This document shows positions 59,701 to 64,000 of a DNA stretch of 64,000 bases, piece after piece (position 1 is the stretch's first letter; each line of letters opens with the position of its first letter). The position numbers were made by a program, and so were the translations under genes. This DNA is from Pseudorasbora parva (lineage: Eukaryota; Chordata; Actinopteri; Cypriniformes; Gobionidae), in contig NC_090185.1 of the NCBI RefSeq assembly GCF_024679245.1, positions 26,662,926 to 26,726,925 on the forward strand, read 5' to 3'. The notes beneath the pieces were generated by a model, which had not been told where the DNA came from, searched no databases, and saw only the letters and a program-made list of their open reading frames with translations.

Positions 59701-62700
59701 TGCCCCTATTTCTGATGGTTAGGTTAGGTTAAAGGGTTAGTTCACCCAAAAATGAAAATTCTGTCATTAATTACTTACACTCATATCATTTGACACCCGT
59801 AAGATCTCCATTCATCCTCGGAACACAAATGAAGATATTTTTGTTGAAATTCGATGGCTCAGAAAGGCCTTCATTGACACCATTGGTGGTGGTTGAGGAG
59901 ATTCCCCCCTTCAATGTAAAGCGCTTTGAGTGCCTTGAAAAGCGCTATATAAATCGAACAAATTATTATTATTAGTTATTATTATGTGATGTTCTATGTT
60001 TTGTTAGCTTATATATGTTAGGTTCAATTAAATGTTTATTATCTTGTGTTATAGGGTAAGTTAGCTTATGTGTAATCTCATAGCCTATGTGTTATGCTAG
60101 TTTACGTTATAGGTTATGTTAGTGTGTGTTATGTTAGCTTATGTTATAGGTTGTTCTATGTTATGTTAGCTTATGTTACCAGTAGTTATGTTAACGTATG
60201 TTATGTTAGCTTATGTTACAAGTTATGTGTGGTTTCTGTTATGTTAGATTATATAGGTTATGTTAGCGTATATTATGTTAGTTTATATAGGTTTATATAG
60301 GTTTATATAGGTTTATGTTATGTTAGCTTATGTGAAGTTCTATATTGTTAGCTTATATAGGTTATGTGAGGTTCTATGTTATGTTAGCTTGTTATAGGTT
60401 GTTATGTGATGATCTATGTTAGCTTATGTTATAGGTTCTATATTACGTCATGTTACCTGTTACGTCATGTTATAGGCTGTTATGTCAGGATCAAGTTATG
60501 TTAGGGCAGCTTATATGTTATAGGTTGTTAGGTTAGCTTATATTTTGCCATGCATATGAGGCAATTGTACTGCAAAGAAAACTAGCTTTTTCAAAACATG
60601 AATTCACTTAAAATATGCTGGTTGTAAAAGAGCAATGTGCTTCTACATCCCTTTGTCTACCAGGTTTTTGGCAGAGTGAAATATGGCCAGTATTTATGAG
60701 GTAACGATTTCATATAAAAACTTCAAACACACATGAATACAACTACATTTTGAGGTTTAAATCTTTTAAGTCTCAGAAATGTTGCGTTTTTGGTAAATAA
60801 GATTGAGAAACAGCTGTGTGAGATGTGAATATGAGCAGATGTTGTGGTGAGTCGGGCTAATTCCCAGCTGCGTTTGAGCTTTTGTGACTGGCTGGGCCAT
60901 TTTCCAATCACCTCTAGTGAACTCTTTGGTCACTGTTGTGTGATTATTACAGGATTTGTCAAGGCATGAGGATTTTTTGATAGGCTACTGTAGCGGCCAG
61001 GTGACAACATCACAGTCAGATCTGAGTGGCCAAGTCGCTTCTTGGCTTCGGCTCATGGAATCTGACCTGAAGAAAATCAGACAGGTCAGCATTGGGATGG
61101 GATACAAAGATACCCCCGATATCCAGCCAGGGTCTTTGCAATTCATTCGCAGCTGGGACACAAGAGTACGTGTGGACAAGGGGGTGGTAGAGAGAAGACG
61201 CAGGAATGCAGTCGACGCCAGCTTGATCTTTGGCCTTTCAGAGGTAACCAAGCATATCCTCCTAAGCCTTTAGCCTCCCTGCCTCATTCCGTAGCGGATA
61301 AAAGACCAAACCTTGGCTGAGTCGCAAAAGACAAGAAAAAAAGAGGTGGTTGATTCAGGGTCATCCTTTCCGCTTTGCAGTGGTCCATCTATGGTTGTAT
61401 CTGGAGACATCAAAAGCTACAGAACATTGTACTAAAGGTGCGGTCACATTATAAAAACAACAGCAAAACTTTGCTTGCCTAAAAGGTCTATTGTCAATTG
61501 TGTAGGGATGTATGAAGCACAGCACTTTCAAGCCAAGAAGCTTTCTTTTGGTCAACATGCCACATTTGCATCAACAACTTAAACCCATTGGGAAATCTTT
61601 CACCCACATGTGAAATTCCAGATCGTGTGGATTTCTATTGAAATGTCTGGATTTCACCCATTGATATTGGAGATTTAATTTGATTTACGAAATGGTAAAT
61701 GTGACCTCACCACGGTCCCTGAAAGTTCACACAAAATGAAAATTCTGTCATCACCAGCTCATTTCACTGCAAACTTGTGTGACTTTCTTTCTTCTGTGGA
61801 ACACAAAAGGAGATATTTTGAGAAATGCTGACGCTGCTTTTTCCACAAAACAATAGCATGACCAAAGGATGCTTCAAAAAGAATAATAAAGCACCATATA
61901 AATGTGCTCCGTGCAACTTGTTTGCTATATTTGAGAATGTTTTGTTGAAAGATAAAGCTTTGATATGCAAAAAGTGAAGTCGAGATCTATTTGAGCCTGA
62001 ATTAGTGTATTTGATGCCGATAGCCTTTTGATGTATTTTGTTGTTGTAAACTTCAAAAGATCAATGCAATACTGTTGTTTTTTCTGTGAAATCATCAATT
62101 GTTATTACTGCATTATATCGACCTATTAAAGAAACAGATGACAATCTCGAGATCTGCAGAACAGATTTGAGGTCTGCAGTTCATAAAAGCGGGAAAATAA
62201 CAGCTGATGGCTTCTGTGAACTTGTTTTGCCTATTTTTTCTTCCAGTAATATAGCATAATTCATTATAATTATTAATCAAAAAGTCCCCGGTTTATTTAT
62301 TTAAATTTGTAATCCCTTTCAGAGGCCAAGATGAGCCTGTTCAAAACCGGAATACATTTTTATGCTTGTCTGAATTGGTTATACCATGATTAATTGGAAA
62401 AAAATGATTTGTTTTCGTATATAGTTTTTATTACACACATGGCATAGCCGTTTCTTACATATAATTGCATTTTTGGGACATGATTTCGCAATTATGTCTT
62501 TATTTGACATATCTGCTATGTAATTTCTCAACATTTGGACAGTGCATTTCAAAATTGCGTCAAGAAAGAGCCTCCAGAGTTCATTTTTTAAAAATGTTTC
62601 TGTGTTCTCTTTGTTTGAAACAGCTTGGACAACTGGACAAAGCTGTGTCTGCTGCTCATACATATTTCCAGGCCAACCCTGAGCATGTGGAGATGGGCGA

Positions 62701-64000
62701 GGACCTGGAGCAGTACAAAGCCCATACGGGTGTAAAAGAGGAACACCTAATTGACCGGGAATCCCGCCCACATCAGGTGAGTGACTGATGACCACAATTA
62801 CAAGTGATGCACCGAAATTCATTTTTTTACCTGTTTATTCCCCGCCAATAACCAAAAGCAGTATTAAAGGTTATTTAAAGGAATAGTTGAACCATTTAGT
62901 CAGTAGTCTTCGTTTACTTACCATCAAGTTCCAAACCTGTATAAATTTCTTTCTTCTGCTGAAAACAAAAGATTATATTTTGAAGAATATCAAATAGTTG
63001 ATGAACCCACATTAACTTGCATAATGTTTTGTTCCCTAATATAGAAAGTCAATGGGGTCCATCAACTGTTTAGTGAAATATCTTCTTTTGTGTTCCGCAG
63101 AAGAAAGAACGTTTAGAACAACTTGAAGTTGATTAAATGACAGACTTTGCTGGACTAAACTTTTAACAATCAATGTTTAAATAAATTGCATTTAAATGCA
63201 ACGTTTTAAAATAAATATATTAATCTTTAAATGAAAAATAAACATTTTAACTGTGGTAACAAATAGTTTTCGTGACAGAGTTGTTCAAACATACATTAAA
63301 TAATGAAGACAACAGAAACACAATATAGTGCATATATTTATCAAAATGCTCCTCTAAAGAGTTATGGATGTTGAATAGCTTTCCTGAGGTAAATGTACTG
63401 TAATGTGACATTGTTTACAAGACGTTTTATTGACGTCTTGCCGTGGTTGAAACACTGATTGAGCGATTACATGAGACATCATACATTTCAGTAAGTTGTA
63501 CTGTCTCTTTCAACATACCTTCTGATGTTCATTCATGTTTATTTCATGCTATAACTTGTATTAAAGATGAAGAGATGATCGGTTCACATGATCAGTTCTT
63601 TGTTTCAAATTAAAAATAACAAGTTGTGCGAAGTAACAATAAACGATTATTGGATCAAATAATACATTAAGTTTAATAAAGTTTTTCACAAATATCAACT
63701 GTGCAAAGAATAAACTAAAAGATCTTGGTTCATCAAAATGAAGATGAAACGACAAATCATCCCTCCAAATCTGTTTCGGCTGAAACCAAAAATGAATGCT
63801 CGTTCAAATAGTTTCAGTTGCTGAAATTTTGGTGCATCACTACCAATGCCACAGCTTGATGGTTCTTGAACGTAGAAAAATACCTTACAAGGCCTGAAAC
63901 ACCAAGTTTGGTATCATGAAGTGCGTCCTTGTATTTACAGAGAGCTTTTTTTGCTGGGGTGAAGCTGTATGACAAAGGCAAGTACGAAGACTCTGTGACA
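26355..64000 (+). CDS. p3h2: Prolyl 3-hydroxylase 2 (LEPREL1), first three exons, runs off the right edge
   Basis: P3H2 is an ER enzyme that 3-hydroxylates proline in collagens, notably basement-membrane type IV, using Fe(II), 2-oxoglutarate and oxygen. Exons in view: 26355-26762, 62624-62776 and 63941 onward, all phase 0, giving 207 residues. A signal peptide (about residues 1-23, GFLTCILQTLLLASA) precedes LEPFDLLYDNGVEAFNKGDY, the first TPR-like unit. CXXXC motifs typical of the leprecan/CRTAP family are C68-C72 and C96-C100. Strong family matches are RIPYNYLQLAYRK at the end of exon 1, KAVSAAHTYFQANPEHVEM in exon 2 and AGVKLYDKGKYEDSV in exon 3. The wording PFDLLY, VSDDV and LIDRE favours P3H2 over P3H1. 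The catalytic dioxygenase domain and KDEL-type tail are outside the window. Intron 1 is 35.9 kb and filled with mobile elements. Confidence 0.95.
28681..29146 (-). pseudogene. HARBI1-like (DDE_Tnp_4) transposase, C-terminal remnant
   Basis: Harbinger transposases are DDE nucleases. The last exon, 29051-28681 on the minus strand, encodes GVLLGDRGYGCQPFLLTPF (second catalytic Asp in GDRGY), then RVEMTFGLLKARF (catalytic Glu), ending NYFS and a stop. A short piece of the exon before it ends at 29146 with a GTAAGCC donor, joined by a 94-bp intron with acceptor GTTGACAG. Upstream, the reading is lost at a GATA repeat near 29160-29175, so the first Asp and about two thirds of the protein are missing. 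About 125 residues remain against roughly 350 in a full protein. It is related by family to HARBI1, but this copy is a transposon relic. Confidence 0.9.
29735..29892 (-). pseudogene. Harbinger-associated Myb/SANT-like DNA-binding protein, first exon only
   Basis: The minus strand from 29892 starts MATRAAYFSPSEAQILMEAY and continues to WQSIADRLNA, then meets a canonical donor GTAAGT at 29734. This is the N-terminal trihelix/Myb-like domain that accompanies Harbinger transposases and directs them to DNA and the nucleus (family knowledge). No later exon is found, so it is a remnant, though this exon has no stop or frameshift. Confidence 0.75.
30496..30859. mobile_element. hAT-like MITE with TAGGGNTGTAACAATA ends
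   Basis: Left end TAGGGTTGTAACAATACC; right end inverted TAGGGGTGTAACAATATA. The interior has more inverse matches (CGATGCATATCATGATAC against TATCGCAATAC-type). It is non-coding; no exact target duplication found. Confidence 0.7.
33694..33959. mobile_element. TTAA-ended foldback MITE, 266 bp
   Basis: Both ends read TTAAAGGGAC when inverted. Long internal arms pair: CACCCTCAAGTTGTTCCAAA on the left against TTTGGAACAACTTAAGGGTG on the right, and CTTCTGCTGTAC against GTACAGCAGAAG. Confidence 0.9.
34318..34480. repeat. Fragment of a dispersed repeat (GTATGTAACTCTTGTTCCCTGA)
   Basis: The run 'GGTTATGTATGTAACTCTTG' followed by 'TTCCCTGAAAGAGGGAA' resembles a repeat pattern common in cyprinids. 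Only one copy is in the window, so this rests on recognition alone. Confidence 0.35.
40152..40245. repeat. Truncated copy of the MITE at 40579-40771
   Basis: Shares GCTGAACTCTGCAGGACAG and CCAGGAGCAGGATTG with the right half of the fuller copy. The left half is missing. Confidence 0.65.
40579..40771. mobile_element. Small hAT-type MITE nested in the hAT-type element
   Basis: Left end TAGAGGTCTTCAACCCTGCT; right end inverted CAGAGGTTTTCATCCCTGCT. The flanks are AATTAGAC and AATTAGAG, a 7-of-8 match to a target duplication. Confidence 0.8.
41635..42013 (+). repeat. 5' LTR
   Basis: Begins TGTCACATGCC and ends GTGACGTGACA. It contains a TATA-like TTTATAAG at about 41785 and AATAAA at 41952-41957, as expected for U3 promoter and R poly(A) signal. 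Confidence 0.92.
42032..43582 (+). CDS. Open frame inside the LTR element: Ala/Cys/Ser/Pro nonapeptide-repeat protein
   Basis: The first ATG of the frame is 42032 (MRTQQRSSPSVPVPGVPSPG), 19 bp after the 5' LTR; the stop TAA (43580-43582) is the last codon before the 3' LTR. The predicted 516-residue protein has a short unique head, three copies of a PVVPVPAD-type unit (42189-42272), then 35 copies of the nonapeptide AAEASCSPC, then a Pro/Trp tail with PPWSVPPV repeats. No gag, protease or polymerase domain is visible. The 27-bp unit is open in several frames on both strands, so openness alone is weak evidence that protein is made. It could be a decayed 3' piece of a longer polyprotein. Confidence 0.4.
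   Translation: MRTQQRSSPSVPVPGVPSPGIPSPDMAWRAIMGGFVVAVLHAWEKHRVSSTTPVVPVPADHVPVVPMPADRIPVVPVPVDTAGLEKFPQRPACAAEASCSPCAAEASCSPCAAEASCSPCAAEASCSPCAAEASCSPCAAEASCSPCAAEASCSPCAAEASCSPCAAEASCSPCAAEASCSPCAAEASCSPCAAEASCSPCAAEASCSPCAAEASCSPCAAEASCSPCAAEASCSPCAAEASCSPCAAEASCSPCAAEASCSPCAAEASCSPCAAEASCSPCAAEASCSPCAAEASCSPCAAEASCSPCAAEASCSPCAAEASCSPCAAEASCSPCAAEASCSPCAAEASCSPCAAEASCSPCAAEASCSPCAAEASCSPCAAEASCSPCAAEASCSPCAAEASCSHRSSLAPPAFTAPPRSPALTAPPWPPELCGPPELGGPPDLGGPSWPFELCVPPWPLELFVFLVPPLFTPPLSVSSWSVPPVPPWSVPPVPPWSVPPVPSGASGSRSLRRG
42311..43250. repeat. 27-bp minisatellite, 34 full copies plus a partial one
   Basis: The unit is GCCGCTGAGGCG followed by TCCTGCTCTCCGTGC. Starts at 42311 and 43229 are 918 bp apart, exactly 34 units, and I see no substitution within them. 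The last copy is cut after 20 bases. There are no spacers, so this is a tandem array. GC content is far above the flanks. Confidence 0.97.
43583..43961 (+). repeat. 3' LTR
   Basis: A copy of the 5' LTR of the same length; the one difference I noticed is GTGGGTTG (5') against GTGTGTTG (3'). Such similarity means a recent insertion. Confidence 0.92.
43967..47647. other. p3h2 intron 1, no gene or bounded element seen
   Basis: 3.7 kb with short frames only. A stretch near 45880-46170 has words common in repeats (CTTGCTCGAAAC, CTTTTGTAGTTTACATG), but no ends could be drawn. Confidence 0.45.
47648..48560 (-). pseudogene. Second piggyBac-like fossil, interrupted by a MITE
   Basis: 47648-48021 and 48510-48560 align, diverged, with 8380-8845 and 8846-8905: for example GGGAGGGTTCAGTTTGAGCA against GGAAGGGTTCAGTTTGAGCA, and GTGAAACATCACTTTATCAT against GTGAAACGTCACTTCATCAT. 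The DNA between is an insertion. The same doubts about the piggyBac assignment apply as for the first copy. Confidence 0.45.
48022..48509. mobile_element. MITE with GGCCCTGTCCCA ends, partly duplicated inside
   Basis: Left end ATGGCCCTGTCCCAATTGGC; right end inverted ATAGGCCTTGTCCCATATG. An internal terminus (GGGACAGGGCCTA near 48333) and repeated phrases (TAAGCTTAAAGAAGGG twice, GACTCAGAGGA twice) show a tandem partial duplication. Its limits are confirmed by comparison with the uninterrupted repeat copy at about 8845. Confidence 0.75.
48637..48907. mobile_element. MITE with CCTCGGGTCNTTAGNGAC ends
   Basis: Left ACACCTCGGGTCGTTAGCGA; right inverted ATACCTCGGGGTCTTTAGTG. Ends of this type occur on piggyBac-like fish elements. 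TTAA lies at the left border only. Confidence 0.6.
48739..48835 (+). repeat. 97-bp dispersed direct repeat, copy 1
   Basis: Matches 49866-49962 with four differences. It begins TTGCTGCTTAAATTTCTGC. It lies inside the MITE 48637-48907. Confidence 0.9.
49866..49962 (+). repeat. 97-bp dispersed direct repeat, copy 2
   Basis: Same sequence as 48739-48835 at about 96% identity, 1.1 kb downstream, without the terminal CCTCGGGTC ends of the first copy's element. Confidence 0.9.
50690..50910. repeat. Repeat fragment rich in ACCCGAACCC words
   Basis: Recurrent CCCAACCCGAACCCAACG, CAAACCCGACTGGACCCGAA and similar words resemble hAT ends seen in fish genomes. No partner end was found. Confidence 0.35.
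51417..51560. repeat. Half copy of the GTTCACCCAAAAATG MITE family
   Basis: AAAGGGATAGTTCACCCAAA is the family left end; the inverse right end is not found downstream. Confidence 0.5.
51819..52447. mobile_element. MITE with TAGGCCCCGTCCACACG ends, 629 bp
   Basis: Left TAGGCCCCGTCCACACGG; right inverted TAAGGCCTCGTCCACACGA. A second member of the family is at 58394-58999. The open frame at 51944-52282 inside it resembles no protein. Confidence 0.82.
53443..53589. mobile_element. 147-bp hAT-type MITE with exact 8-bp target duplication
   Basis: Ends CAGGGGCGTGGGAC and inverted CAGGGGCGTAGCACC. CCTGCACC lies on both sides (53435-53442 and 53590-53597). Confidence 0.9.
53919..54165. mobile_element. 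Degraded foldback MITE of the TTAA/ACCCAAAAAT family
   Basis: Contains ATTCTGTCATTAATTACTCA and long inner arms: AAGATATTTTGAAGAATGTT against AACATTCTTCAAAATATCTT, with CCAGACAGTTGA against TCAACTGTCTGG. The right terminus is worn away. Confidence 0.7.
54166..58393. other. p3h2 intron 1, right-middle part, no gene seen
   Basis: 4.2 kb with no bounded element. GC-richer islands at about 55490-55640 and 57360-57500 stand out from the AT-rich background and could be regulatory. The longest frame (56767-57177, 136 codons) resembles nothing known. Confidence 0.45.
58394..58999. mobile_element. MITE with TAGGCCTTGTCCACACG ends, 606 bp
   Basis: Left TTAGGCCTTGTCCACACGAA and ACGGGTATTTTTATAACC; right inverted TAAGGCCTAGTCCACATAG and ACGGGTATTTTTATAACC. 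The terminal repeats thus extend to about 45 bp. Same family as 51819-52447. Confidence 0.85.
59729..59985. repeat. GTTCACCCAAAAATGAAAATT repeat fragment fused to a GCGCTATATAAAT tail
   Basis: Starts TTAAAGGGTTAGTTCACCC and runs into TTTGAGTGCCTTGAAAAGCG, then CTATATAAATCGAACAAA and TTATTATTATTA. The tail words also occur near 29290-29335 (GAAAGGCGCTATATAAATTA). Confidence 0.65.
59990..60545 (+). repeat. Imperfect minisatellite of TTATGTTAGCTTATGTTATAGG
   Basis: More than a dozen variable units built from TTATGTTAGCTTA and TATAGGTT blocks over about 550 bp. Copies differ by small insertions and GTTA/GTGA changes, so the array is older than the 27-bp array in the LTR element. Confidence 0.85.
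60953..61243 (+). other. Exon-like 97-codon open frame within p3h2 intron 1, unknown product
   Basis: The stretch follows a good acceptor (TGATTATTACAG) and ends at a donor (TCAGAG then GTAACC). It is exactly 97 codons, phase 0 at both ends, without a stop. It would encode a hydrophilic segment including WLRLMESDLKKIRQ, then DTPDIQPGSLQFIRSWDTRV and VVERRRRNAVDASLIFGLSE. I do not recognise the family, and it has no counterpart in P3H1 or P3H2. It could be an unrecorded cassette exon, a piece of another gene, or chance. The antisense frame is also open for 88 codons, which weakens the coding case. Confidence 0.3.
61244..62623. other. p3h2 intron 1, last part
   Basis: Holds a degraded fragment of the MITE family (AAAATGAAAATTCTGTCATC at about 61735-61755). 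Nothing else is recognised before exon 2. Confidence 0.5.
62624..62776 (+). CDS. p3h2: p3h2 exon 2
   Basis: 51 codons between acceptor TTTGAAACAG and donor GTGAGTGA, phase 0 at both ends. It encodes LGQLDKAVSAAHTYFQANPE and continues to DRESRPHQ, a TPR-like helix pair conserved in P3H1/2. Confidence 0.95.
62803..63841. mobile_element. hAT-like element filling p3h2 intron 2
   Basis: Left end AGTGATGCACCGAAATT; right end inverted AGTGATGCACCAAAATT. The subterminal CGGCTGAAACCAAAAATGAA is also typical of this hAT group in fish. No transposase is seen. It occupies 1039 of the 1164 bp of the intron. Confidence 0.82.
62875..63166. mobile_element. TTAA-ended foldback MITE nested in the hAT-like element
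   Basis: Left TTAAAGGAATAGTTGAACC; right inverted TTAAAAGTTTAGTCCAGC. Inner arms pair (AAATAGTTGATGAACCCA against TGGGGTCCATCAACTGTTT; TTCTTTCTTCTGC against GCAGAAGAAAGAA). Confidence 0.8.
63941..64000 (+). CDS. p3h2: p3h2 exon 3, first 20 codons
   Basis: Begins after the acceptor GTATTTACAG. The residues (RAFFAGVKLYDKGKYEDSVT) match the start of the second TPR-like unit of P3H2. The exon is cut by the window end. Confidence 0.92.

Overview
The window looks like a piece of a cyprinid (zebrafish/carp-type) fish nuclear chromosome. It is AT-rich, its genes are split by introns with GT-AG borders, and it is crowded with DNA-transposon families typical of that lineage: Tc1/mariner, PIF/Harbinger, hAT-type MITEs with 8-bp target duplications, and TTAA-ended foldback MITEs whose ends read like 'AAAGGGTTAGTTCACCC'. 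The organism call is inference from these features; no database search was run.

Three protein-coding genes, all on the + strand, can be supported. (1) The 3' half of ccdc50 (a coiled-coil, ubiquitin-binding signalling adaptor) runs from about 1989 to its stop at 4988, with a 3' UTR to about 5940; its 5' exons lie left of the window. (2) A complete four-exon claudin (20481-22331, 205 aa) has a C-terminal YV PDZ ligand and is most likely cldn1 or a diverged relative. (3) The first three exons of p3h2 (collagen prolyl 3-hydroxylase 2) lie at 26355-26762, 62624-62776 and 63941 onward, leaving the window at its right edge. A claudin-1 gene followed by P3H2 on the same strand, with CCDC50 further away on the same chromosome arm, is also found in human 3q28, so this is a conserved neighbourhood. 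The products work separately: ubiquitin/NF-kB-type signalling, tight junctions, and collagen modification in the ER.

Most of the remaining DNA is intergenic or intronic and holds mobile elements. Between ccdc50 and the claudin are a minisatellite, a piggyBac-like fossil, a Tc1 element abutting an older Tc1 relic, and a 1.5-kb foldback element with a 60-bp near-perfect hairpin. The 36-kb first intron of p3h2 contains a Harbinger element nested inside another repeat, a hAT-type element with perfect 8-bp target duplications, a 2.3-kb non-autonomous LTR element carrying a 35-copy 27-bp array, and many MITEs. p3h2 intron 2 is almost entirely one hAT-like element, itself carrying a smaller MITE.

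The least explained signals are an exon-like, phase-0 open frame of 97 codons at 60953-61243 inside p3h2 intron 1, a possible spliced minus-strand transcript at about 10020-11560, and the homogeneous 27-bp array in the LTR element.
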